A stretch of DNA of 15,336 nucleotides, taken from Candidatus Ectomicrobium neotermitis. GTDB taxonomy: Bacteria; Elusimicrobiota; Endomicrobiia; Endomicrobiales; Endomicrobiaceae. This document shows positions 6,547 to 14,970 of the stretch, in pieces. A program made the translations under genes and the position numbers. Positions within the stretch are counted from its first letter, which is position 1; each line of letters begins with the position of its first letter. The stretch is taken from positions 1-15,336 of the forward strand of contig JAITBH010000055.1 of assembly GCA_031283745.1 (NCBI GenBank). Reading direction: 5' to 3'. Below the pieces are notes generated by a model. The model saw only the letters and a list, made by a program, of their open reading frames with translations, searched no databases and had not been told where the DNA came from.

Positions 6547-7434
6547 ATGTTTAAGTCAGTTGAAAAGATTGAAACGATGATTGAGGCGATGCCCTATATT
6601 CGGAAGTTTCAAGGGAAAACGATCGTGGTTAAGTATGGCGGTCATGCGATGGTAAACGAAAAACTAAAAAAGAGTTTTGCTCAAGATGTTGTCTTGATGC
6701 AGTTTTTTGGTTTGCGTCCTGTCATCATTCACGGCGGCGGTCCGGAGATAACCGAGATGCTCAACAAAATTGGTAAAAAGTCGCAGTTTGTGGAAGGTGT
6801 CCGCATAACCGATGAGGAAACGGCCGAGATTGCACAGATGATTTTGGTCGGCAAAATCAGTTCTGAGATAACAAGCCTAATAAGCCTCAGCGGCGGGAAG
6901 GCTTTGGGTTTGAGCGGTAAAGATTCAAACCTCATAAAAGCACAAAGATTGTTCAAGAAAGTGAAGGTAAACGGTAAGCTAAAAAAAGTTGATGTGGGTT
7001 TGGTTGGCGATATTTTGAGCATCAATACCGACTTGATAGAGGATGTTCTTGAGAGCGGATATATGCCCGTAATTTCCCCGATAGGTTTGGGTGCAAAAGG
7101 CGAGACATACAATATAAATGCTGACACTGTTGCGGGCAAAATTGCTGGTGCGATGAAAGCCCAGAAATTGGTGATGATGACGGATGTCGACGGTATTTAT
7201 GAAAACCCAAAAGACCCCAAAACTTTTATTTCCTTTCTCACCTTTGCAAAAGCTTCCAAAATGGCAGCAGCTGGCAAAATTGAGGGCGGAATGATTCCTA
7301 AAGTTAATGCCTGCATAGACGCTTTAGAGGCAGGAACAAAATCTGCCCATATTATAAATGGGAAAATTCCCCACTCTCTTTTATTGGAGATTTTTACTGA
7401 CAAAGGGCTTGGGACAATGGTGGCAAAAAAATGA
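6547..7434 (+). CDS. argB: Acetylglutamate kinase, arginine-sensitive type
   Basis: ArgB phosphorylates N-acetylglutamate with ATP. From ATG 6547 it has 295 residues, normal length. The amino-acid-kinase motifs are clear: Lys29 in VVKYGGHAM, HGGGPEI (62-68), NINADTVAGKIAGAM for substrate and nucleotide, and MMTDVDGIYENPKDP. The late lysine is in EGGMIPKVNACIDAL. The N-terminus SVEKIETMIEAMPYIRKFQG is the extra helix that links dimers into the hexamer of arginine-inhibited NAGKs. Together with the C-terminal KIPHSLLLEIFTDKGLGTMV it indicates feedback inhibition by arginine, making this the likely control point. Such kinases are usual in organisms that recycle acetyl groups through ArgJ, which is not in this window. 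The gene overlaps argD by four bases (ATGA). Confidence 0.97.
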   Translation: MFKSVEKIETMIEAMPYIRKFQGKTIVVKYGGHAMVNEKLKKSFAQDVVLMQFFGLRPVIIHGGGPEITEMLNKIGKKSQFVEGVRITDEETAEIAQMILVGKISSEITSLISLSGGKALGLSGKDSNLIKAQRLFKKVKVNGKLKKVDVGLVGDILSINTDLIEDVLESGYMPVISPIGLGAKGETYNINADTVAGKIAGAMKAQKLVMMTDVDGIYENPKDPKTFISFLTFAKASKMAAAGKIEGGMIPKVNACIDALEAGTKSAHIINGKIPHSLLLEIFTDKGLGTMVAKK

Positions 7435-8609
7435 AAAAAGAAGAGATTATTTCAGTAGTTGAGAAACATTATTTACCGGTTTTTACAAGGCAGCCTGTGG
7501 TTTTTGACAGAGGGCAGGGTGCTGTTATTTATGACATTGACGGCAAGGAGTATTTGGATTTTTTTGCAGGCATTGCCGTAAGCATTTTAGGACACAATCA
7601 CCCCGCTCTTGTCGCAGCTCTTTCTCGTCAATCAGCCAAACTTATTCACACCACAAACATTTTCTATACCGAAATTCAGGCAAACTTAGTCAAAAAGCTC
7701 GTCGATTTGAGCGGGCTTGATAGAGTGTTTTTAGCTAACAGCGGAACAGAAGCCATCGAAGGTGCGATAAAACTTGCCCGCAAATACGGCTTAAAAAATG
7801 GCGGGAAGTTTAAGATCATCTCGGCACTCAATTCCTTTCACGGCAGAACTTTAGGCGCTTTAGCTGCCACGGGTCAGGTCAAATATCACAAAGGTTTTGA
7901 CCCTATTTTGAGCGGTTTTGAATATGTCGATTTTAATGACTCGGCAGCCTTAAAGTCCGCTTTTGACGACGAGACCTGTGCTGTTTTGCTTGAGCCGATA
8001 CAAGGTGAGGGCGGCATTATTGAAGCACATGAAGAGTTTTTGAAAACCGCTGCCGATTTATGCTCACAAAATAACGCCTTGCTGATTTTTGACGAGATAC
8101 AATCTGGCATTTTTAGAAGCGGCAAACCTTTTTGCTGGCAGCACTTTGGAATTAAGCCCGACATTATGACGATAGCTAAAGCTTTGGGCGGCGGTTTCCC
8201 GATAGGTGCTATTTTGTGCAATGAAAAAGTCGCGGCAGCCATCGATAAAGGCGATCACGGCTCAACTTTCGGCGGCGGTCCTTTGGCTTGTGCGGCGGCG
8301 GTCAGCGTTTTAGATACAGCTGAGGAGTTAAAGCTCGACAAAAAAGCCCAAGAGTTAGGCGGCTATATGATGGGCAAGCTGCGGGATCTAAAAAAAGAGT
8401 TCCCATTTATAAAAGAAGTCAGGGGAAAGGGGCTGTTGATAGGTATGGAAATAGACAAAGACGGCTCAGCAGTGGTCAAAAAAGCATTGGAAAAAGGTTT
8501 GATCATCAACTGCACCTCAACAAAAGTCATTCGTTTTTGCCCCCCGCTAATAATAGGTAAGGAAGATGTCGACAAAATGATAACGATATTAAAGGAGTCG
8601 CTACGATGA
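7431..8609 (+). CDS. argD: Acetylornithine aminotransferase
   Basis: ArgD is a PLP enzyme that transfers an amino group from glutamate to N-acetylglutamate semialdehyde, giving N-acetylornithine. It has 392 residues. The class-III aminotransferase features are in order: FFAGIAVSILGHNHPAL, the phosphate-binding NSGTEAIEGAIKLARKY, SFHGRTLGALAATGQ, LLEPIQGEGGI, FDEIQSGIFRSG with Asp221 for the PLP nitrogen, and the Schiff-base Lys250 in TIAKALGGGFPIGA. The family also includes succinyldiaminopimelate aminotransferases and ornithine aminotransferases. The position between argB and argF makes ArgD the best reading, though a second role in lysine synthesis is possible. It overlaps argB by four bases at its start and argF by four at its end. 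Confidence 0.95.
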   Translation: MKKEEIISVVEKHYLPVFTRQPVVFDRGQGAVIYDIDGKEYLDFFAGIAVSILGHNHPALVAALSRQSAKLIHTTNIFYTEIQANLVKKLVDLSGLDRVFLANSGTEAIEGAIKLARKYGLKNGGKFKIISALNSFHGRTLGALAATGQVKYHKGFDPILSGFEYVDFNDSAALKSAFDDETCAVLLEPIQGEGGIIEAHEEFLKTAADLCSQNNALLIFDEIQSGIFRSGKPFCWQHFGIKPDIMTIAKALGGGFPIGAILCNEKVAAAIDKGDHGSTFGGGPLACAAAVSVLDTAEELKLDKKAQELGGYMMGKLRDLKKEFPFIKEVRGKGLLIGMEIDKDGSAVVKKALEKGLIINCTSTKVIRFCPPLIIGKEDVDKMITILKESLR

Positions 8610-9541
8610 AAGGAAAAGATTTATTGACAATTGAGCAGCTGAGCGTCCAAGAGGTTTCGCTGATTTTAGAGACTGCCTCAAAGCTCAAACAACTTCAAAA
8701 AAATAATCAGCCCCACAAGTTTATGGACGGCAAAAACCTTGCCATGATTTTCCATAAAGCATCCACGAGAACCCGCGTATCTTTTGAAGCGGGTTTTGCT
8801 CAGATGGGCGGGCATGCTCTATATTTAGACAACAGTTCAACTCAGATGGGTCGCGGTGAACCGATAAAAGATACGGCTCGGGTTTTGTCGCGTTATGTCG
8901 ACATAATAATGATCAGGACTTTTGCCCAGAAAATGGTCGAAGAGTTGGCTTTTTATGCCTCAGTTCCCGTGATAAACGGTTTGACGGATCTCTCTCACCC
9001 TTGTCAGGCATTAGCAGACATAATGACAGTCTGTGAAAATTTTCAAACGGTCAAGCATAAGAAGTTCGTTTTCATTGGGGACGGCAATAATGTGGCAAAT
9101 TCCCTGATGTTTGCTTGTGCAAAAATCGGTATGGATATTGTTGTCTGCAGCCCCAAAGGCTATCAGCCCTCAGACCAAATCGTCAGCTCAGCTAAAAAAG
9201 CAGCTGCGGAGACTGGCTCAAAAATTTCGATAGAAACGGATCCTCTTAATGCGGCAAAAGGTGCTGATGTTCTTTATACAGATGTGTGGGCAAGTATGGG
9301 TCAGGAATCAGAAAGGCAGGAACGAATACAGTTTTTGCACAACTATAAAATTGACGATGATTTGCTCAAAATTTCAAACAAAGACTGCATTGTTATGCAC
9401 TGTCTGCCCGCACACCGAGGCGAGGAAATAACAGACGAAGTGATGGAGGGAGCCCATTGCAAAGTGTTTGATGAGGCAGAAAATAGGCTGCATGTTCAAA
9501 AAGCGATTATGTTTTTGCTGACGACGGACAAAAAAATCTAA
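8606..9541 (+). CDS. argF: Ornithine carbamoyltransferase
   Basis: ArgF joins ornithine and carbamoyl phosphate to make citrulline. It has 311 residues. The carbamoyl phosphate motif STRTR is at 53-57, and HPCQ (131-134) and the ornithine-side HCLP (265-268, in VMHCLPAHRGEEI) are all present. TDVWASMGQE is the loop that marks ornithine rather than aspartate transcarbamoylases. A strong AAGGAG at 8592-8597 lies inside the argD end, and the start overlaps the argD stop. An intact SMG loop and HCLP argue against the acetylornithine carbamoyltransferases of Bacteroidetes or Xanthomonas. The pathway therefore goes through free ornithine, which means a deacetylation step (ArgJ or ArgE) must be encoded elsewhere. 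A catabolic role is unlikely in this synthetic cluster. Confidence 0.96.
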   Translation: MKGKDLLTIEQLSVQEVSLILETASKLKQLQKNNQPHKFMDGKNLAMIFHKASTRTRVSFEAGFAQMGGHALYLDNSSTQMGRGEPIKDTARVLSRYVDIIMIRTFAQKMVEELAFYASVPVINGLTDLSHPCQALADIMTVCENFQTVKHKKFVFIGDGNNVANSLMFACAKIGMDIVVCSPKGYQPSDQIVSSAKKAAAETGSKISIETDPLNAAKGADVLYTDVWASMGQESERQERIQFLHNYKIDDDLLKISNKDCIVMHCLPAHRGEEITDEVMEGAHCKVFDEAENRLHVQKAIMFLLTTDKKI

Positions 9542-9551
9542 GGAGATAAAA

Positions 9552-10766
9552 ATGGAAAAAATAAAAAAAGCAGTTTTGGCTTATTCAGGGGGTTTAGACA
9601 CCTCAATTATGATTGCTTGGCTTAAAGAAAATTATGGGTGCGAGGTCGTGTGCGTGTGTGCTGATGTCGGTCAGGGCAGAGAAATTAAAGGCTTAAAAGA
9701 GAAAGCTATAAAGAGCGGCGCCAGCAAAATTTATATCGAAAACCTGACGAAAGAATTTGTCACGGATTTCATTTTCCCAACGCTTAAAGCAGGTGCTGTC
9801 TATGAAAAGAAATATCTTCTCGGCACATCTTTTGCTCGTCCCGTGATAGCAAAGCGGCTCGTTGAAATTGCCCAGAAAGAAAAAGCTGATGCCATAGCAC
9901 ACGGTGCGACCGGCAAAGGAAATGATCAAGTTCGTTTTGAGCTTACCGTTAAAGCGCTTGCCCCAAACATTAAAATTATTGCCCCTTGGCGCGACCCGCT
10001 CTGGACAATCAAATCCCGCGAAGAATCTATCGACTATGCCAATGCCCGCAAAATTCCCCTTCCCGTCGGAAAGAAAAATGCATACAGCATGGACAGGAAT
10101 ATTTGGCATTTAAGCCATGAGGGAATGGACTTAGAAAACACTTGGAATGAGCCGAAAGATAATATGTTTTTAATAATTCGCCCCCTTTCAAAAACACCCA
10201 ACAAACCAGAATATGTCGAGATAGGTTTTGAAAAAGGGGTTCCCATTTCTGTCAATTCAAAGAAGCTCGCACCAGTCATACTTCTTGAAACACTAAACTA
10301 TATTGGTGCAAGGCACGGCATAGGTTTAGCTGATCTTGTCGAAAACCGTTTGGTGGGTATGAAGTCGAGGGGGGTTTATGAAAATCCTGCCGGCTCTATC
10401 CTTTATTATGCCCACAATGAGCTTGAATATCTGACACTTGATAGGGCAACTTTCCATTACAAAGAGATTGTGTCGCTGCGGTATGCCGAGTTGGTTTATG
10501 ACGGTATGTGGTATTCCCCGCTGCGGGAAGCTTTAGACGCTTTTGTAAACGAGACGCAGAAAACCGTGACGGGAACTGTCCGCCTCAAACTCTACAAAGG
10601 CAATATTTATAGTGCTGGAACCAAGTCGCCTTTTTCTCTCTACAGCACAAACCTTGCAACTTTTGGCGAAAGTGTTGACTATAATCAATCAGATGCGACG
10701 GGCTTTATTAACCTTTTCGGTTTACCGCTCAAGGTTAGAGCGTCGCTAAAAAACAAGAAAAAATAA
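9552..10766 (+). CDS. argG: Argininosuccinate synthase
   Basis: ArgG condenses citrulline and aspartate using ATP, through a citrulline-AMP intermediate. It has 404 residues, the common short bacterial form. The PP-loop AYSGGLDTS opens the protein (residues 10-18). GATGKGNDQVRFE (118-130) binds ATP and citrulline/aspartate. The stretch YSMDRNIWHLSHEGMDLENTWNEP is the family's middle signature. Later blocks are ARHGIGLADLVENRLVGMKSRGVYENP and the C-terminal dimerisation region with ESVDYNQSDATGFINLFGLP. AGGAGAT at 9541-9547 touches the argF stop and sits a few bases before the ATG. It lies 9 bases before argH, so the two are surely cotranscribed. Confidence 0.97.
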   Translation: MEKIKKAVLAYSGGLDTSIMIAWLKENYGCEVVCVCADVGQGREIKGLKEKAIKSGASKIYIENLTKEFVTDFIFPTLKAGAVYEKKYLLGTSFARPVIAKRLVEIAQKEKADAIAHGATGKGNDQVRFELTVKALAPNIKIIAPWRDPLWTIKSREESIDYANARKIPLPVGKKNAYSMDRNIWHLSHEGMDLENTWNEPKDNMFLIIRPLSKTPNKPEYVEIGFEKGVPISVNSKKLAPVILLETLNYIGARHGIGLADLVENRLVGMKSRGVYENPAGSILYYAHNELEYLTLDRATFHYKEIVSLRYAELVYDGMWYSPLREALDAFVNETQKTVTGTVRLKLYKGNIYSAGTKSPFSLYSTNLATFGESVDYNQSDATGFINLFGLPLKVRASLKNKKK

Positions 10767-10775
10767 GAGGGTTTT

Positions 10776-12182
10776 ATGGCAAAAACTATGTGGGGCGGCA
10801 GGTTTAGCAAGGACACGGACAAGCTGATGGAGCAATTTAATTCCTCCATCTCTTTTGATCGCAGGCTTTTTAAGCAGGACATCAAAGGCTCCATTGCCCA
10901 TGCAGAAATGCTCGCTAAGTGCAAAATCATTTCTAAGCATGACAGCAATGACATAATCAAGGGCTTAAAAATTATTCTCAAAAGTATCGAAAATGGAAAG
11001 TTCGCTTTCAAGGTTGAGCTTGAGGACATTCATATGAATATAGAAAACGCCCTCATCAAACTTATCGGCGACGCCGGCCGCAAACTCCACACCGCCCGTA
11101 GCAGGAACGATCAGATCGCTTTAGATGTTCATCTATATGTCAAAGATGAATGTGCCGCCATATCAACTGATCTCCTGTGCTTGATGGAGGCAGTTCTTGA
11201 ATTATCCCGCAACAATAAAGATGTCATTTTTCCTGCCATGACCCATCTCCAGCATGCCCAGCCCATCTATTTTTCCCATCACTTGCTTGCATATTTTTCT
11301 ATGTTTGAGCGGGACCAAAAGCGTCTTCGGCAGGTTTATGATGAGGCAGACATTTCTCCGCTTGGCGCGGGCGCTTTAGCAGGCACAACTTTTCCGATAG
11401 ATAGAAAGTTGACCGCCAAATTGCTGGGTCTTAAAAAGGTTTATGCAAACTCTTTAGACGCAGTTTCTGACAGGGATTATATTGTTGAGTTTTTGTCTTT
11501 TGCCTCAATTTTGGCAATGCACTTGAGCAGGTTTTGTGAGGAGATTATTCTGTGGGCAAGTTCCGAATTTTCTTTTGTAGAAATTGACGACGCTTTTTCT
11601 ACGGGGTCGAGTATGATGCCTCAAAAGAAAAATCCCGACGCAGCTGAGCTTATCAGGGGAAAAACCGGTCGGGTTTTTGGTCATTTGATGTCTGTTTTGA
11701 CTACGATGAAAGGGCTTCCGCTGGCTTACAATAAGGATATGCAGGAGGATAAAGAGGGGCTATTTGACGCAGTCGACAATATAAAAATGTGCCTAAAAGT
11801 TTTTGCGGCAATGATTAAGACCTTAAAAGTTAAAGAAAGCGGGCTAAAAAGAGCCTTTGAAAACGATTTTTCAAATGCTACAGATTTGGCTGATTACTTA
11901 GTCAAAAAAGGGCTGCCCTTCAGGACTGCCCACAAAGTTTGCGGCAAAGCTGTGGCGATAGCGATTTCTAAAAAAACTAATTTGCAGGGACTTGATATTC
12001 AAACCTTGCGTTCGCTAAGCCCCCTTTTTGACGTGGACATTTTCAACAAAATTTCGATACAAGCATGCGTAAACAACCGTAAAAGTTATGGTGGAACAGG
12101 CAAAAAGCAAACTGCTTTTCAGATGAAAGAGGCATCGAGCCGTTTATCACAACTCAAGAAGTTCTGGGACAAATCAAAATAG
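10776..12182 (+). CDS. argH: Argininosuccinate lyase
   Basis: ArgH splits argininosuccinate into arginine and fumarate, the last step of the pathway. It has 468 residues, the usual size. It begins MAKTMWGGRFSKDTDKLMEQFNSS. The three conserved regions of the fumarase/aspartase superfamily are present: TARSRNDQIALDVHLY, THLQHAQPIYFSHHLLAY and the mobile signature loop GSSMMPQKKNPD (277-288) with the catalytic serine. The C-terminal FRTAHKVCGKAV fits as well. A modest AGAGGG site precedes the ATG. It is the last arg gene; a 152-base G-poor stretch then separates it from rho. I see no intrinsic terminator after its TAG stop. Confidence 0.97.
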   Translation: MAKTMWGGRFSKDTDKLMEQFNSSISFDRRLFKQDIKGSIAHAEMLAKCKIISKHDSNDIIKGLKIILKSIENGKFAFKVELEDIHMNIENALIKLIGDAGRKLHTARSRNDQIALDVHLYVKDECAAISTDLLCLMEAVLELSRNNKDVIFPAMTHLQHAQPIYFSHHLLAYFSMFERDQKRLRQVYDEADISPLGAGALAGTTFPIDRKLTAKLLGLKKVYANSLDAVSDRDYIVEFLSFASILAMHLSRFCEEIILWASSEFSFVEIDDAFSTGSSMMPQKKNPDAAELIRGKTGRVFGHLMSVLTTMKGLPLAYNKDMQEDKEGLFDAVDNIKMCLKVFAAMIKTLKVKESGLKRAFENDFSNATDLADYLVKKGLPFRTAHKVCGKAVAIAISKKTNLQGLDIQTLRSLSPLFDVDIFNKISIQACVNNRKSYGGTGKKQTAFQMKEASSRLSQLKKFWDKSK

Positions 12183-12314
12183 GAATTTTCTCATCAACAC
12201 ACACAAAACTGCAGCATCGCACGAGAAAACAAATCTAAAAAAAACCAATTTATGCAAACCAAACCACAACAAAACAACACATCACAATTTCTAAATGCAC
12301 TATTTATATGTGCA
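12183..12314 (+). promoter_or_regulatory. C-rich, G-poor leader upstream of rho (candidate rut site / Rho autoregulation)
   Basis: Between the argH stop and rho the + strand is rich in A and C and nearly free of G. From 12226 to 12309 I count two G and about nineteen C in 84 bases. Unstructured C-over-G RNA is the known signature of Rho loading (rut) sites, and rho leaders are autoregulated by Rho in E. coli. Here the stretch could terminate arg read-through, control rho itself, or both. A small hairpin ends the region: TGCAC 12296-12300 with GTGCA 12310-12314, nine-base loop. It sits ten bases before the rho ribosome site. Base composition is seen directly; the function is inferred. Confidence 0.55.
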
Positions 12315-12323
12315 GATTTCTAT

Positions 12324-12330
12324 GGAGGAG
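12324..12330 (+). promoter_or_regulatory. Strong ribosome binding site fixing the rho start
   Basis: GGAGGAG is the strongest Shine-Dalgarno in the window, with GGAGG ending 6 bases before the ATG at 12335. It overrules the in-frame ATG at 12308, which would add nine residues encoded by this very site. Confidence 0.85.
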
Positions 12331-12334
12331 AACA

Positions 12335-13633
12335 ATGGATAAAGAAAAACTAAGTACAGACACTTTAGATGTATCGTCTATATCTAAAAAAACTGTCGCA
12401 GAGCTGACGAAAATCGCAAAGGAAATGAAGCTTGACTATTCGGTAGGCTTAAAAAAGCAAGAGCTCATTGCAAAAATTATCGAAGCTCAGAGCAAGCAGC
12501 TCAAAGTAGTTTATGGCAGCGGAGTTTTGGAAATTTTGTCGGAGGGTTTTGGGTATTTGCGTTCACCTGAATACAACTATCTCAAAAGTCCTGACGATAT
12601 TTATATTTCGCCGTCGCAGATAAAGAAGTTTGCACTGCGCAAAGGCGATATGGTTTATGGCTCTATACGCCCGCCAAAAGATCAGGAAAAGTATTTCGCA
12701 CTTTTGCAGGTCAAATCCATAAACAATCAAGAGGATATCGACAATATCCGGGAGAGGGCTTTTTTTGACAATTTGACTCCTCTCTACCCCAACAAAAAAA
12801 TAGTTATGGAGACATCAAAAGATGAAATCTCGACGAGAATAATTGATTTGCTAACTCCGATAGGCAAGGGGCAGAGAGTGCTTATCAATGCCGCCCCGCG
12901 CACCGGCAAAACTGTCCTGCTGCAGAAAATCGCAAATTCCATCGCAAAAAATCATCCCGAGATTATCCTGATGGTTCTCTTAATTGACGAACGTCCTGAG
13001 GAGGTTACCGATATGCAGAGATCCGTCAAAGGCGAAGTTGCCTCGTCAACTTTTGACGAGCCTTCAGACAGGCATATTCAGGTTGCCGAAATGGTCATAG
13101 AAAAAGCCAAGAGAATGGTTGAGCAAGGTCATGATGTGGTGGTTTTGCTTGATTCAATAACCCGTCTTGCCCGTGCTTATAACAGTGCTATGCCTTCAAG
13201 CGGCAGGGTGCTTTCCGGTGGTCTTGATTCCAATGCTTTGCAGCGACCAAAAAGATTTTTTGGCGCCGCTCGAAACATTGAGGAAGGGGGCAGCCTTACG
13301 ATCATCGGCACCGCTCTTGTTGAAACGGGCAGCAGGATGGACGATGTGATTTTTGAGGAGTTCAAAGGAACGGGCAACTGTGAAATATACTTAGACAGAA
13401 AACTTTCCGACAGACGAATTTTCCCCGCCATCGACCTTTTGCGCTCAGGCACAAGAAAAGAGGAGCTGCTGTTAAATGAGGACGAGAAAAACAAAATGTG
13501 GGTGCTAAGAAAGTGGATGTCTGTCAGCAGCGCCATAGAAATTATGGAAGAGCTTAAAAAAAGAATGGCGATCTCTAAGTCAAACAAAGATTTCCTAAAG
13601 CAAATGGAAATCAACAGCGCCGAAGGTTTATAG
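12335..13633 (+). CDS. rho: Transcription termination factor Rho
   Basis: Rho is a ring-shaped RNA-dependent ATPase that loads on C-rich RNA and ends transcription. From ATG 12335 it has 432 residues, close to the E. coli length, with no large insertion. The helical Rho_N domain is SKKTVAELTKIAKEMKLDYSV (about 14-50). An OB-fold RNA-binding domain follows (GVLEILSEGFGYLRSPEYNY to ALLQVKSI, about 56-125). The ATPase has P-loop AAPRTGKT (186-193; E. coli has APPKAGKT, and PRTGKT forms occur in other phyla). Walker B is VVVLLDSITRLARAYN. The secondary RNA-binding Q and R loops are SGGLDSNALQRPKRFFGAARNIEEGGSLT and SRMDDVIFEEFKGTGN. Its start is set by a strong GGAGGAG. The stop TAG overlaps the ribosome site of bioY. 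Confidence 0.98.
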   Translation: MDKEKLSTDTLDVSSISKKTVAELTKIAKEMKLDYSVGLKKQELIAKIIEAQSKQLKVVYGSGVLEILSEGFGYLRSPEYNYLKSPDDIYISPSQIKKFALRKGDMVYGSIRPPKDQEKYFALLQVKSINNQEDIDNIRERAFFDNLTPLYPNKKIVMETSKDEISTRIIDLLTPIGKGQRVLINAAPRTGKTVLLQKIANSIAKNHPEIILMVLLIDERPEEVTDMQRSVKGEVASSTFDEPSDRHIQVAEMVIEKAKRMVEQGHDVVVLLDSITRLARAYNSAMPSSGRVLSGGLDSNALQRPKRFFGAARNIEEGGSLTIIGTALVETGSRMDDVIFEEFKGTGNCEIYLDRKLSDRRIFPAIDLLRSGTRKEELLLNEDEKNKMWVLRKWMSVSSAIEIMEELKKRMAISKSNKDFLKQMEINSAEGL

Positions 13634-13643
13634 GAGACAAAAA

Positions 13644-14234
13644 ATGTCATCAAAAAATCTAACTTTAAGAACGGCTTTCATCGCACTTTTTGCAGCCCTC
13701 ATTTCGCTTTCGTGCTTTATCTCCATACCTGTCGGGACGGCAGGTGTGCCGATAGTTTTGCAGAATATGATCGTGATTGTTGCCGGTGCTGTTTTAGGTG
13801 TTGACGGAGCTATTGCAGCAGCATTATTTTTGATTGCAGGTGCGATAGGTTTCCCAGTTTTTGCGGGAGGGAGAGGGGGAATTGCATCGTTTTTAGCACC
13901 CTCAGGGGGATACTTGATAGGTTATTTCTTTGGTGCTTTGACAGCAGGGCTTATCGTCAATGTCACATTGAGCAAAAATAGCAAGCCGACTTTATTGACT
14001 TATATAAAGGTATCCGTAGCCGTCGTTTTGGGCTTTGCCATAATCGATATTTTTGGAACCGCCCGCCTTGCCCAGATAATTATGAAAACAAAACACCTTT
14101 CTTTTGCTCAGAGCATAAAACCCGCTTTGCTTGCAGGCGTTGCCCCCTTCATCATTGGGGACATCATCAAAATTATTATTGCCATTCCGCTATCCGTAAA
14201 ATTGCGTTCGGCACTGTCGAAGTATTTGAGCTAA
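13644..14234 (+). CDS. bioY: Biotin transporter BioY (ECF S-component)
   Basis: BioY is the membrane substrate-binding subunit of an energy-coupling-factor biotin transporter. It has 196 residues and about six hydrophobic segments: FIALFAALISLSCFISI, VLQNMIVIVAGAVLGV, AIAAALFLIAGAIGFPVF, GYLIGYFFGALTAGLIV, VSVAVVLGFAIIDIF and a C-terminal one. The family signature is present: VPIVLQN, then AIGFPVFAGGRGGIASFLAPSGGYLIGY (about 68-96). AGGAG at 13632-13636 lies over the rho stop, seven bases before the ATG, so it may be cotranscribed with rho. The stop shares one base with the ATPase start (TAATG). I see no BirA site upstream. Biotin uptake suggests the organism scavenges biotin; no bio synthesis genes are here. 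Confidence 0.95.
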   Translation: MSSKNLTLRTAFIALFAALISLSCFISIPVGTAGVPIVLQNMIVIVAGAVLGVDGAIAAALFLIAGAIGFPVFAGGRGGIASFLAPSGGYLIGYFFGALTAGLIVNVTLSKNSKPTLLTYIKVSVAVVLGFAIIDIFGTARLAQIIMKTKHLSFAQSIKPALLAGVAPFIIGDIIKIIIAIPLSVKLRSALSKYLS

Positions 14235-14962
14235 TGGAAATTATCAAGGTCAGCAATCTCTCTAAGTATTTCAAAACCCCCGACGGCGATGCGAAGTTTA
14301 AGGTGTTAGACGGTATTTCTTTTTCATTGTCTAAAAATGATGTTTGCATAATAGCGGGGACAAACGGTGCAGGAAAAAGCGTGCTGATGTCCATACTCGC
14401 AGGTCTTGATGAAGCAAATGAGGGCGAGATAGAGGTAAACGCAAGGCTTGGGCTTGTTTTTCAAGATGCCGACAGCCAGATTTTGGGGGAAACGCCCCGC
14501 GAAGATGTGGCATTTGGCTTAAAAAATATGAAGCGACAGCCCGCCGACATAAAAATCGCCATCGACAATGCACTAAAAGAGGTTGATCTCGCCGACAAAG
14601 CAGACTTTCCCGCAAAATTTCTTTCAGGCGGAGAGAAAAAAAGGTTATCGATAGCATCAATTTTGGCGATGAAGCCCGAAATCATCATTCTTGACGAACC
14701 TTTTTCAAACTTAGATTTCCCATCGATAAGGCTCATCAACAAGATAATAATCAACCTCAAAGCCGCAGGAAAAACCGTCATCGTTTTAACCCACGAACTC
14801 GAAAAATGTCTTGCCCTTGCTAACAGGTTGATAATTTTAAGCAACCAAAAAATCGTCTTTGACGGTCCGCCCGCCCCCGAAATCCTGACAAAACTCCCCA
14901 ACTGGGGCATTCACAACCCCATCGGCGCCTACAAATCCCTCCCCGACCTCGTCTGGCTGTAG
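14234..14962 (+). CDS. ECF-type ABC transporter ATPase (CbiO/EcfA/BioM-like)
   Basis: This is an ATPase subunit that should power BioY. It has 242 residues, a little short for EcfA proteins (about 270-290). The Walker A GTNGAGKS is at 42-49. The Q-loop is VFQDADSQILGETPREDVAFG, close to the EcfA pattern with acidic residues after the Gln. Signature LSGGEKKRLSIASILA starts at 130. Walker B is IIILDEPFSNLD with Asp154 and catalytic Glu155, and the H-loop is His187 in LTHELEK. The start is coupled to bioY. No EcfT (BioN) gene follows; a repeat element and DUF1016 gene come instead. The last 90 bases are C-rich with many CCC codons, unlike the body of the gene. A 14-base palindrome, CTGGCTGTAGCCAG (14953-14966), spans the stop codon. 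Confidence 0.92.
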   Translation: MEIIKVSNLSKYFKTPDGDAKFKVLDGISFSLSKNDVCIIAGTNGAGKSVLMSILAGLDEANEGEIEVNARLGLVFQDADSQILGETPREDVAFGLKNMKRQPADIKIAIDNALKEVDLADKADFPAKFLSGGEKKRLSIASILAMKPEIIILDEPFSNLDFPSIRLINKIIINLKAAGKTVIVLTHELEKCLALANRLIILSNQKIVFDGPPAPEILTKLPNWGIHNPIGAYKSLPDLVWL

Positions 14963-14970
14963 CCAGCCTC

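Noticed and set aside
9693..10109. Antisense reading frame in argG and similar minus-strand frames in argB, argD, argH, rho and the ATPase gene
   Set aside because: All are shadows of conserved + strand genes without ribosome sites or family motifs.
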